From Saprospiraceae bacterium (GTDB taxonomy: Bacteria; Bacteroidota; Bacteroidia; Chitinophagales; Saprospiraceae): 41,302 nt of DNA. Below the pieces are notes generated by a model. The model searched no databases. It saw only the letters and a list, made by a program, of their open reading frames with translations, and was not told the origin of the DNA. This document shows positions 34,956 to 41,302 of the stretch, one piece after another (positions within the stretch are counted from its first letter, which is position 1; every line of letters begins with the position of its first letter). The position numbers and the translations under genes are program-made. The DNA lies in contig JALWRC010000095.1 in NCBI GenBank assembly GCA_027080725.1, forward strand, positions 71,415 through 112,716, read 5' to 3'.

Positions 34956-34996
34956 CAGCGTTAAATAATTCATCAATCACTTAAATACTTAAAAAA

Positions 34997-35518
34997 ATGA
35001 AGAGTATAAAATGGTTTGCACTTGCTGTGTTGTTTGTTAGCTTTATGTCATGCAAAAGTACAGATAGTTCCGCTTCAACAGATTCAGCAGCTAAGGCTGT
35101 AGAGAACACGACTACCACTGCAGCAGATAAAACAAATGTTAAGAAAGACAATGCTGCTCCTACCGGTCCTACGACTACTATTGAATTTCCCGAGTCAACT
35201 TATGACTTTGGTACCGTTAAAGACGGAGAGAAAGTTACTCACAATTACAAATTTAAAAACACCGGCAGCGAGCCTTTGGTGATTTCCAATTGCAAAGGAA
35301 GTTGCGGATGTACCGTTCCGGATTGGCCAAGAGAGCCCGTAGCTCCCGGTGCTGAAGGAGTAATCAAGGTGGTATTCAACTCTAAGAACAAAGGTTCTGT
35401 AGAGGGTAGAAAACAAACCAAGCGGGTAACCATCACGGCTAATACCGATCCTACCACTACTTTCTTGACCATCACCGGTATCGTAAAGAAAGACGCTGAC
35501 GCAGCTGCAAAAAAATAA
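34997..35518 (+). CDS. DUF1573 lipoprotein
   Basis: A 173-residue exported lipoprotein. The signal peptide ends in a lipobox (FVSFMSCKS), followed by a low-complexity Ser/Thr/Ala/Lys linker to about residue 55. The rest is one DUF1573 beta-sandwich domain: STYDFGTVKDGEKVTHNYKF, KNTGSEPLVISNCKGSCGCT, PVAPGAEGVIKVVFNSKNKG and RVTITANTDP. The SCGCTVP cysteine motif is typical. The fold is Ig-like, and function is unknown in the family. It has its own promoter and a strong terminator, so it is monocistronic. The protein faces the periplasm or cell surface. Confidence 0.9.
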   Translation: MKSIKWFALAVLFVSFMSCKSTDSSASTDSAAKAVENTTTTAADKTNVKKDNAAPTGPTTTIEFPESTYDFGTVKDGEKVTHNYKFKNTGSEPLVISNCKGSCGCTVPDWPREPVAPGAEGVIKVVFNSKNKGSVEGRKQTKRVTITANTDPTTTFLTITGIVKKDADAAAKK

Positions 35519-35552
35519 GCAGGGTTAGCTTATTATAACTCTTTTCAGAGAT

Positions 35553-35588
35553 AAAAAAAGGCGAAATCGTGAGATTTCGCCTTTTTTT
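35553..35588 (+). terminator. Rho-independent terminator
   Basis: AAAAAAAGGCGAAATC, loop GTGA, GATTTCGCC and a T run. A strong hairpin about 35 nt after the DUF1573 stop. Because it is A-rich on the left it could also serve leftward transcripts. Confidence 0.9.
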
Positions 35589-35697
35589 ATATGATAAATG
35601 CTAAATGATAAAACGAGATGTTCACATCATCGCCACCGGAAAATGGACGCGGGAGTGAGAGGCGGCGCCGGGGCTGGGGAAGAAGGGCTTTGGTAAA

Positions 35698-36189
35698 CTA
35701 TTTCTTCTTGCGTTTTACCCCTTCCACTGCGTGGTACATTCGCTCAATATCCTCTTTGGAGAAGGTTCCGAGGAGGGCTTCTCTAAAAATAATTTCTTTG
35801 TCTCCCATAATTTTTACTCTACGGAACCCAAAGGTTTTAGTGGAGTCAATATTGGATTCGAAGATGAATCCATCAGGATATTCATCGGTAATCTTGGTGA
35901 AGTAGGGATTTTGTTTTACCACACCTTTTTGTTCTTCGACCAGTTTAGATGGATTAGAATAGGTGGCCTCCGAGATGAATATTTGGAGTTTGTAATTAGA
36001 TGCAGGAGCGGTAATGGTGATGTCCTCTTCAATGGCGAGTTTTTCGTGTTTGATGGAGGCACTATCCGGAGCCATTATGGTAAGGGGAATCCCGTAATCC
36101 AGAAGAGAGAGCGGCTTCAAATCGTTTTTCTTCGCACAGCTCGTTAAAGCAAGGACGAAGAGGAGACCAAAGAATGTTTTCTTAACCAT
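35698..36189 (-). CDS. Small lipoprotein of unknown function
   Basis: A 163-residue protein with a lipoprotein signal peptide (MVKKTFFGLLFVLALTSCAK; lipid-attached Cys at residue 18). I do not recognise a family. The mature part is a mix of predicted beta strands (ITITAPASNYKLQIFISEAT) and a basic tail (HAVEGVKRKKK). A central hydrophilic section follows the pattern of small bacterial lipoproteins with an alpha/beta fold. It is preceded by an exact -7 promoter element and is probably monocistronic. Convergent with the DUF1573 gene; the shared terminator at 35553 may stop both. Confidence 0.75.
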   Translation of the reverse strand: MVKKTFFGLLFVLALTSCAKKNDLKPLSLLDYGIPLTIMAPDSASIKHEKLAIEEDITITAPASNYKLQIFISEATYSNPSKLVEEQKGVVKQNPYFTKITDEYPDGFIFESNIDSTKTFGFRRVKIMGDKEIIFREALLGTFSKEDIERMYHAVEGVKRKKK

Positions 36190-36205
36190 AATGCTATTTT
36201 TAGTG

Positions 36206-36213
36206 CAAATGTA
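36206..36213 (-). promoter_or_regulatory. Bacteroidota -7 promoter element
   Basis: TACATTTG on the minus strand matches TAnnTTTG, 16 nt before the ATG of the 35698-36189 lipoprotein gene. Confidence 0.5.
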
Positions 36214-36318
36214 TAATTTTTAGTGAATAAACCCTTCGCCGGAGGTGTGTATTACACCATGTGCTAATATTAACAAAGGTATTGTTTTGTCCTAAATACT
36301 CAAGTCGCACCTCTGAAT

Positions 36319-36350
36319 CGCCAAGGCGCCAAGTCACCAAGTCACAAAGC
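36319..36350. repeat. Short imperfect tandem repeat (CCAAGGCG/CCAAGTCA type)
   Basis: Units CGCCAAGG, CGCCAAGT, CACCAAGT and CACAAAG follow one another in intergenic DNA. I recall this sequence type as common intergenic filler in many unrelated bacterial genomes. Confidence 0.6.
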
Positions 36351-36403
36351 AATCGATATAGCACGGGTGGAAAGCAAGGGATTGTGCCGTGTAGAAGCAG
36401 GAT

Positions 36404-37117
36404 TTACTTTTTGTCTTGCAGGGCAAACACCTTTCTTAAAAGGTCCGATGTCCTGGCACGTATATTGGTGCGGATGTTGGCTTCTTCTTTCTTAACCTGA
36501 TCAAATAGGGCATCCATCGCCTTATGGGTAATATAATCGTCGAGCTTGGGGTTGACGTGTTTGACAAGGGGAATTTTGTTGTAAGTATTCACCGCATCCG
36601 TCCAGTAGTCAAGGGCGCCAAATTTATTGAGACTTTGGACGATAATCGGTTGAAATGCGTTATAGAGTTGATCTGAAGTAGTGCGCACCAGGTAGTTGGT
36701 GGCAGCGTCATTTTGCCCTTTGAGGATACCCATGGCATCGGTGATGGACATATTGACAATGGCATCTACAAAGATGGGTTGGGCGCGCTTGACGGCATCT
36801 TCAGCCGCGTGGTTAATCTTCTCGATTACAATATTCTCCACATTGGTGAAGCCGGGAATAAAACGCAATTTGGATGTTACCCGCTGGGCTTCCTCTGGAA
36901 GTAATATCTTATATGCGCTGGTATAAAATCCGTTTTTGGCAGCGAGTTTTTTAACTCCCTTCTCCACTCCCTTTCGAAGTGCTTCTTTGAGGCCCTTGAC
37001 AATTTGGGATTGTCCGATTTGTCCATCGTTCAGACCGTTCAGAAATCCTTCCATCGCTCCAGGTGAGCAAGCAAGGGCTAAGGTAGTTATTAATAGTAGG
37101 GCAATAAGCTTTTTCAT
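36404..37117 (-). CDS. DUF4197 lipoprotein
   Basis: A 237-residue exported protein. The signal peptide ends in a lipobox (LITTLALACSPG). The rest is a mainly helical DUF4197 domain with GLKEALRKGVEKGVKKLA, FIPGFTNVENIVIEKINHAA, VNMSITDAMGILKGQNDAAT and YLVRTTSDQLYNAFQPII, all of which I associate with this family. It ends with HKAMDALFDQVKKEEANIRT. Function is not known. It lies in the periplasm, anchored to a membrane. It is separated from the kinase gene by 85 bp, which includes a variant TATGAAAT motif. Confidence 0.88.
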   Translation of the reverse strand: MKKLIALLLITTLALACSPGAMEGFLNGLNDGQIGQSQIVKGLKEALRKGVEKGVKKLAAKNGFYTSAYKILLPEEAQRVTSKLRFIPGFTNVENIVIEKINHAAEDAVKRAQPIFVDAIVNMSITDAMGILKGQNDAATNYLVRTTSDQLYNAFQPIIVQSLNKFGALDYWTDAVNTYNKIPLVKHVNPKLDDYITHKAMDALFDQVKKEEANIRTNIRARTSDLLRKVFALQDKK

Positions 37118-37143
37118 TGTAGACAGTTTTATGATTTATATGG

Positions 37144-37153
37144 TATGAAATCG
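37144..37153 (+). repeat. Variant TATGAAATCG motif
   Basis: GGTATGAAAT matches the longer motif, and the last bases are CG instead of GG. It lies 26 nt upstream of the DUF4197 ATG, with CGATTTCATACC on that gene's coding strand. Confidence 0.4.
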
Positions 37154-37202
37154 TCGATTATAAGGCAATAACGATTCATGGACGGGGTACATTGTTGATG
37201 GC

Positions 37203-37853
37203 TTACATTAACCGGATCGAATGGGTGCCGGGAAGATAGCTGCGGCCAATGATTTCTTTGAGCTGTTGGTAATGCTCCGGATTATTAACGAAATCCAGAG
37301 CAGTGACATCCACGACAAGTATGGGGAAGTGAATGATGCTTTGAAAGTATTCAAAATAGGTGTTTTGTATTTTTGTCAGATAGTCTTCGGAGATATTTTG
37401 CTCGTAGGAGCGCCCTCTTTTTTGAATGTTTTCCAGAAGCTGCTCTACCGGTCGATGCAGATAGACCAATAAACTCGGGTCGGGGATATTGCGCTGGAGG
37501 ATTTTGTACAAATTTTGGAACAGCCGGTACTCTTCCGGAGATAGATTGCTTCGGGAGAAGAGCATGGATTTGGGAAAGGTATAATCCGCTACATTGCCCT
37601 TGAGAAATAAATCCTGCTTGGACAAAGCGGACTCCAGTTGCTTAAAGCGCTCTGTGAGAAAGAAAAGTTCGACAGAGAACGCATAGCGCTCCGGATTCTT
37701 GTAAAAGAAGGGGAGGAAAGGGTTATCGGCAAATTCTTCGAGGATAAGCTGGGCCCCGAGGTCTTTTGCCAGGCGTGTAGAGAAGGATGTTTTGCCGGTG
37801 CCGATATTGCCCTCGATACAGATGTAATCCTTGTCCATTGTTTGGTCTTCCAT
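37203..37853 (-). CDS. Deoxynucleoside kinase
   Basis: A cytoplasmic nucleoside kinase of 216 residues from the dNK/dGK-dAK family, which phosphorylates deoxynucleosides for salvage. The P-loop is GNIGTGKT (15-22). LILEEFADNPFLPFFYKNPE and YAFSVELFFLTERFKQL are the family substrate-binding segments, and DYTFPKSMLFSRSNLS with LVYLHRPVEQLLENIQKRGR contain the DRS-like and LID regions. Substrate preference cannot be told from the sequence. The start may be the ATG at 37853 or 37838, both giving a complete P-loop domain. An exact -7 element lies 150 nt upstream on the same strand. Confidence 0.92.
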   Translation of the reverse strand: MEDQTMDKDYICIEGNIGTGKTSFSTRLAKDLGAQLILEEFADNPFLPFFYKNPERYAFSVELFFLTERFKQLESALSKQDLFLKGNVADYTFPKSMLFSRSNLSPEEYRLFQNLYKILQRNIPDPSLLVYLHRPVEQLLENIQKRGRSYEQNISEDYLTKIQNTYFEYFQSIIHFPILVVDVTALDFVNNPEHYQQLKEIIGRSYLPGTHSIRLM

Positions 37854-37979
37854 AAAGTCGTTATGCTGGCTTTTGGCCTTATTGATTGAGCTTATTTCAA
37901 GATTCTAATCGCCGGATAATACTACTGATTTAAAAAAGGCTATCAGAAGGTATGTGAAATGCCCCATACGGATATGAGG

Positions 37980-37989
37980 TATGAAATGG
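37980..37989 (+). repeat. Interspersed TATGAAATGG motif
   Basis: Exact copy in the context AGGTATGAAATGGTTGG, in the predicted leader of the leftward kinase gene, about 126 nt before its ATG. Confidence 0.5.
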
Positions 37990-38003
37990 TTGGTTCGGGA
38001 GAG

Positions 38004-38011
38004 CAAAGTTA
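38004..38011 (-). promoter_or_regulatory. Possible -7 promoter element for the kinase gene
   Basis: TAACTTTG on the minus strand matches TAnnTTTG. It would give the deoxynucleoside kinase a leader of about 145 nt. Confidence 0.3.
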
Positions 38012-38060
38012 CATAAATTACTCCTTTCTTATATATGTTTGTGGTACAATGTGTGTATAA

Positions 38061-38207
38061 CAAACTGCACTCATCTACAACAAACAGCTCGGAAGAACCG
38101 CGACCCCAAAGCTGACGAAGGAAGACTTGGAAGCGGAGAATACACTCAGAAACGATTGGCGCAAACTTGGAGACTGTGCAGTTTACTATACACGCAGCAC
38201 TAGATAG
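38061..38207 (+). pseudogene. Possible gene relic
   Basis: This frame reads 48 codons with coding-like composition (YNKQLGRTATPKLTKEDLEA, then LRNDWRKLGDCAVYYTRSTR). It opens directly after an in-frame stop, has no start codon and ends at a stop. I do not recognise the family, so it may be a fragment or chance. Confidence 0.25.
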
Positions 38208-38232
38208 TTTAGGGCAGTATCGATATTCCGGG

Positions 38233-38242
38233 TATGAAATGG
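38233..38242 (+). repeat. Interspersed TATGAAATGG motif
   Basis: Exact copy in the context GGTATGAAATGGTGGA, shared with the copy upstream of rluD. Confidence 0.5.
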
Positions 38243-38301
38243 TGGATTATGCGTTTACAAACCCAAAAATACAGGCTAAAAGCCTCTCCGGTATGAGGGG
38301 A

Positions 38302-38330
38302 ACACAGAGGCCACAGAGAACACAGAGAGG
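38302..38330. repeat. Short imperfect tandem repeat (CACAGAG type)
   Basis: Three CACAGAG units separated by short spacers (ACACAGAGGCCACAGAGAAC and onward). I recall this sequence type as recurrent in intergenic DNA of many phyla and as a source of spurious protein predictions. Confidence 0.6.
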
Positions 38331-38556
38331 AGAAGCTGCTCCACGTTAATAAACTATGAATCCTGTGCTATCAGAACAATTCGAACGACGGTTTCTGAAG
38401 TGATAAATCGAACGTCCGCCTATAATCTATATAGGAAGAAGCCAAATCACAAATCTCCAAAATTCCCCTTTATAACATATAGTGCTCCCCATATAAACTT
38501 GTTCTCTTTGCCCCCAAATCTTCGTTACTAACTCGGGAGCTGTTCCGTCAACATAG

Positions 38557-38616
38557 CCCACGGTTTTAACCGTGGGATGGATATTGCAGACGATTTTTGT
38601 AATGGTTTTAACCATT
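38557..38616. repeat. REP-like palindrome pair
   Basis: CCCACGGTTTTAACCGTGGG (38557-38576) is a perfect palindrome. A second, AATGGTTTTAACCATT (38601-38616), follows 24 nt later. Both share the GGTTTTAACC core, as in paired REP elements mobilised by RAYT transposases. No such transposase is in the window. Confidence 0.6.
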
Positions 38617-39029
38617 TATATCTTTTACCCTGCGCTTATTACAAAGTACACTATTATACAAGAATTTTAGAAAGACAGCGGTGTAATATGTCACTTCAGA
38701 AGGGAAAAATAGTTTGAAGCGTGCGATTACTCCACAAGAATAATCAAACTGTTAATATCTTCGGTTTAGAAAAGCGGTTTGGTAGTCCTTGAACGGATGT
38801 CTACTGAACTGGCAAAGTTAAGAGAGCTTACAATATAGAGTAAATGTATTATATGGCCCAATCCGGCGAAATACGAGCGCGGGAACCGGCGCTAACCCAC
38901 CGTATAACTTTGGCGTACTACAAATCTTCTAAACATCATTTAGAACAGGTATTCAGATAATGACAGAATTGCCGTGTTCCCTTCACCGAAAGTTTATGAA
39001 TTTAGTCTATGATGCTCTTAATTTCGCCT

Positions 39030-39189
39030 GTGTCCTGACAAGCGTATTCTGATGGATAAGTAGAAGTTATTTTGTCTGATAGCAAGGCGAAATTTTTCTG
39101 CGTAGCCGTAGCTACGGATAAAAATTTGAACGCAGATATCAGGCAAAAGAACGATACTTGGTGCGTCGAGAATATGCTTGACAGGACAC
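39030..39189. repeat. 160-nt imperfect inverted-repeat element
   Basis: The two halves mirror each other around the perfect centre CCGTAGCTACGG (39106-39117). Outer ends are GTGTCCTG (39030-39037) and CAGGACAC (39182-39189), with matching blocks CAAGC, TATTCT, TTTTG, CTGATA and AAATTTTT between. No reading frame in it is credible. It looks like a MITE or a long structured repeat. Confidence 0.7.
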
Positions 39190-39201
39190 CCAAGTTTTTT
39201 G

Positions 39202-39230
39202 TTACTTTTTGGGGCAATGCCAAAAAGTAA
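39202..39230. repeat. Perfect 11-bp hairpin beside the large inverted repeat
   Basis: TTACTTTTTGG, a 7-nt loop and CCAAAAAGTAA, starting 13 nt after the 160-nt element. It could act as a terminator in either direction, but no gene ends here. Confidence 0.6.
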
Positions 39231-39424
39231 GGCTAGTCCATTAATAAAGTCTGTTGCGAATACAAACGCTTTTGAATCTGCGTACTTATGTGCACTTTGT
39301 AATACACACCTCCCCCTTACACACTTACCCCAAACAGCCTTCCCCACAAAAATCCCTACCCAAAAATAGGTATTTTTCATATGAGAATGGCGTATATATG
39401 TATTATCCTTTTCATAAATTATTG

Positions 39425-39445
39425 ATATATATATATATATATATA
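39425..39445. repeat. AT dinucleotide microsatellite
   Basis: About ten AT units in a row in non-coding DNA. Confidence 0.8.
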
Positions 39446-39517
39446 ACTGATTGATTATATGCGAAAAATACCGGTTTTTTGTTGAAAAAAAGTTCCTCTG
39501 GAATGCTACATATGTCC

Positions 39518-39525
39518 TATATTTG
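39518..39525 (+). promoter_or_regulatory. Bacteroidota -7 promoter element
   Basis: TATATTTG matches TAnnTTTG about 120 nt upstream of the lipoprotein ATG at 39647. Confidence 0.4.
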
Positions 39526-39646
39526 CCACTGAGAACCGATACTTCCATACTCTTTTAGAGGCAAGTGATTCATCTGTGAAGCACTCCATCCCCCACCGAT
39601 AAAAGAATAGGAATGTCACTATTTTTTAACACTAACACCTAACGTT

Positions 39647-40240
39647 ATGAAAAATCTATTGAAAGTATGGCTTATTTGTAGCCTAACTCTATTTCTTATC
39701 TCTTCTTGTGATAAAGATGAGATTAAGAAAAGACCCAAGGCCAACTATGGTTTCTCCTTCTACCTCAATGATGAGTTTTGGACTCCTCAATCTGATAAGC
39801 AGTCCAACTGGCCCTTTCCGGATCATCCTTTGTTTGAATCTGAATATTGCCCCAATGGATGTGGGGTGGGGGGGAAAGTTTATGGAGCGTTTTCTATAGT
39901 TGGAACCAGAATATTGACAAAAGAAAACAAGGATGAATGGATTCAATTAGATGGAACGATATTGAATGATGGCGTGACGTATTCGGCATCATTATTAACC
40001 AAGGGGAATTTTATTAATTTAAAAAAGAAATGTGATTTGAGGAACAAATCCTATTACTACGATATTGACACCACCTGGAGTAATCATTCTTTTGAAATTA
40101 TGAACATCGACTATAAAGAGCATCGAATACAAGGGAAATTCAACCTGCGATTAATTTCTAATGTGGATTGCTCCGAAATGAGAGACACCCTGTATCTGAC
40201 GAAAGGAGTACTTGATGTTGAAATTCAAAGATGGTATTAA
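39647..40240 (+). CDS. Lipoprotein of unknown function
   Basis: A 197-residue protein with a lipoprotein signal peptide (LTLFLISSCDKD; lipid-attached Cys at residue 21). I do not recognise the family. After the signal it has a small predicted beta-rich domain beginning YGFSFYLNDEFWTP, a pattern seen in short Bacteroidota lipoproteins where a strand is followed by a Trp. Cysteines occur in EYCPNGCGVGG, KKKCDLRN and NVDCSEM and could form disulphides in the periplasm. The gene is more AT-rich than the housekeeping genes and lies just beyond the repeat island, which is consistent with recent acquisition but does not prove it. Confidence 0.75.
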   Translation: MKNLLKVWLICSLTLFLISSCDKDEIKKRPKANYGFSFYLNDEFWTPQSDKQSNWPFPDHPLFESEYCPNGCGVGGKVYGAFSIVGTRILTKENKDEWIQLDGTILNDGVTYSASLLTKGNFINLKKKCDLRNKSYYYDIDTTWSNHSFEIMNIDYKEHRIQGKFNLRLISNVDCSEMRDTLYLTKGVLDVEIQRWY

Positions 40241-40326
40241 GCCTTTAGATTCGTTTTGATTTTAGGAATATGGAGTTGCTTTTGGTTGCTCCTTTCATAC
40301 ACTCATATATCGTATTGATAACACAC

Positions 40327-40377
40327 CCTATCCCAATCATCCCGGGTAGAGCCGGATAGGTTATGTAGTATTTTTTT
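40327..40377 (+). terminator. Possible terminator
   Basis: CCTATCC and GGATAGG form a 7-bp stem with a 20-nt loop, and a run of seven T follows after about ten bases. It is a weak fit, about 85 nt after the lipoprotein stop. Confidence 0.3.
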
Positions 40378-40470
40378 AATGGCTTAGAGAAGTCCTTCCT
40401 CACATGCAAGTGATGTTGGGGTGGGAGATCTATGTCCTTACTATTTTGATCACATTATTATTATTAACCC

Positions 40471-40507
40471 GATGATATATCCCAAAAACAGACTATGATA
40501 TATCATC
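40471..40507 (+). promoter_or_regulatory. 11-bp inverted repeat in the leader of the last gene
   Basis: GATGATATATC and GATATATCATC pair perfectly across a 15-nt loop. The hairpin ends 16 nt before the ATG at 40524. Each arm is also followed by CCCAAAA or a near copy of it. Confidence 0.45.
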
Positions 40508-40523
40508 CCAAAACGTAATTATT

Positions 40524-41302
40524 ATGACACGATTAAAGCAACTTTTATTAACCGTACTTGTGATCACCGGATGGTGGGCACAACAAGGGAATGGGCAAAC
40601 CCTGGAAAGCGAATTATTGCGCAAAATTAGCCCGATAGATCAATCCTTGACCAGCACATCCATGCTATTGGAACGCATTCCTCAGTATGCTCCTACCACT
40701 GTTTTCAATGGTAGAGTCGGGGCAGAAAAGGTAGTAACCGGTTATAAGATGTACAGTATGTTGTATGGTCAATTGGATAAAATGTTTGTCGATACCAACC
40801 AAGGCATGCCGATGGAAATGGACACCTTGTTGAAGCGATTGAAATATTTCAAAAAGTCGGATACTATTGAGCTGTCGGCTATGTATTATCGATATGACAG
40901 GTTTAAGCCCAATGCCGTAGAGGACAATCTCTTAATGTGGGGTCAAGACTCGTTATTGTACGATGTGCCCGGACGTCCCGAATCTCCCTTTATGGTAGAT
41001 ACACTTCTGTATTTTACCCTGACGGGATGGGAGCGCGAAGGCAAAGAACAGGACTTTCATTGGAATCCGGAATTAATGTTTACCAACACGGCTACTCCAT
41101 GGTCGGATATGGAGATTGATTTCGGTGATGGAAGTGGGTTTCATATCGTCGAAGCAGATTCTATCATTTCTGTGGTCTATCCGGATTTTGACACTTTTCA
41201 AGTGGTATTGCGATATATACTTCCTTCCGGAGACACACTTAAGACCTATAGTAAGATTAGCATCGCACCTGAGTTGGGTGGGATGCCACCTTTGGGTGAT
41301 GA
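40524..41302 (+). CDS. Exported protein of unknown function, 3' truncated by the window
   Basis: An open frame of 259 codons that runs off the window edge. It begins with a signal peptide (MTRLKQLLLTVLVITGWWAQ, cleavage near NGQ). The mature region starts TLESELLRKISPIDQSLTST and continues with helical segments to about residue 120, then a beta-rich part containing WSDMEIDFGDGSGF. The DFGDGS phrase recalls PKD-like domains. This layout suggests the front end of a large secreted protein, possibly another T9SS substrate, but the C-terminus that would show a sorting domain is missing. I do not recognise the N-terminal family. An inverted repeat lies directly upstream. Confidence 0.75.
   Translation, partial: MTRLKQLLLTVLVITGWWAQQGNGQTLESELLRKISPIDQSLTSTSMLLERIPQYAPTTVFNGRVGAEKVVTGYKMYSMLYGQLDKMFVDTNQGMPMEMDTLLKRLKYFKKSDTIELSAMYYRYDRFKPNAVEDNLLMWGQDSLLYDVPGRPESPFMVDTLLYFTLTGWEREGKEQDFHWNPELMFTNTATPWSDMEIDFGDGSGFHIVEADSIISVVYPDFDTFQVVLRYILPSGDTLKTYSKISIAPELGGMPPLGD

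Larger units (their letters stand above)
37854..39646. other. Gene-poor repeat island
   Basis: About 1.8 kb without a supported gene. It contains TATGAAATGG copies (37980, 38233), a CACAGAG tandem repeat, REP-like palindromes, a 160-nt imperfect hairpin with a second hairpin beside it, an AT microsatellite and a possible gene relic. Open frames here, such as 39018-39548 minus, run through the palindromes and are not credible genes. Around 38620-39000 I see only AT-rich DNA with no distinct feature. Confidence 0.7.

Noticed and set aside
35615-35697. GC-rich stretch after the DUF1573 terminator
   Set aside because: It differs in composition from its surroundings, but I found no hairpin, frame or repeat to support a feature.
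38427-38615. 62-codon frame on the minus strand
   Set aside because: It spans the REP-like palindromes, so the frame is a by-product of the repeat.
38810-38912. CAAAGTTA and TAACTTTG about 90 nt apart, possible inverted repeat or small RNA
   Set aside because: Only eight bases match, with no further symmetry and no clear terminator. Chance is sufficient in AT-rich DNA.
39018-39548. 176-codon frame on the minus strand
   Set aside because: It runs straight through the 160-nt inverted repeat, the second hairpin and the AT microsatellite. Composition is not protein-like and it has no recognisable start context.
1-41302. tRNA, rRNA, CRISPR array, prophage or intact insertion sequence
   Set aside because: I looked for the TPsiC-type GGTTCRA context, regularly spaced direct repeats and transposase or integrase motifs and saw none.

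Overview
The window looks like a chromosomal segment from a Bacteroidota bacterium, most likely Saprospiraceae or a close relative. The evidence is type IX secretion (T9SS) C-terminal sorting domains on three proteins, several exact copies of the Bacteroidota -7 promoter element TAnnTTTG just upstream of genes, few Shine-Dalgarno sequences, DUF1573 and DUF4197 lipoproteins, and a LytTR-type two-component system. I recognise no tRNA, rRNA, CRISPR array, prophage or intact transposase. The placement is by protein character only, not by database search.

Layout. Positions 1-4280 hold a truncated menA-type prenyltransferase, a sodium:amino-acid symporter and an unrecognised helical protein. From 4587 to 12241 there are two large T9SS surface proteins (a dockerin/cohesin-like protein and an FG-GAP repeat protein) flanking a compact histidine kinase / LytTR regulator / fructosamine-kinase-like group. 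From 12502 to 24439 housekeeping genes dominate: gapA, holA, upp, a deacetylase-like protein, a small acidic T9SS protein, a half-length asparaginase, an M1 peptidase, leuS and hemW. From 24429 to 28379 there is an iron/manganese block in which dtxR, a membrane-anchored DtxR-FeoA fusion and feoB are translationally coupled behind a perfect 24-nt palindrome. From 28556 to 30358 an OmpA-domain protein precedes a membrane-anchored coiled-coil protein with duplicated helix-hairpin-helix units. From 30977 to 37853 come a conserved exported protein, rluD overlapping a polX-like gene, three lipoproteins and a deoxynucleoside kinase. Positions 37854-39646 form a 1.8-kb gene-poor island full of palindromic and tandem repeats. 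The window ends with a lipoprotein and a truncated exported protein.

How the genes work together. The dtxR / DtxR-FeoA / feoB block reads as a self-regulated ferrous-iron (or manganese) module. The histidine kinase and response regulator overlap by 4 nt and probably share a transcript with the kinase-like enzyme. upp-holA and rluD-polX are also tightly packed pairs.

The most unusual observations are the DtxR-FeoA fusion with its upstream palindrome, a PolX homologue whose polymerase active site looks lost while its PHP nuclease site is intact, an interspersed 10-mer (TATGAAATGG) far more frequent than chance with a preferred orientation relative to genes, and a 160-nt imperfect hairpin element in the repeat island.
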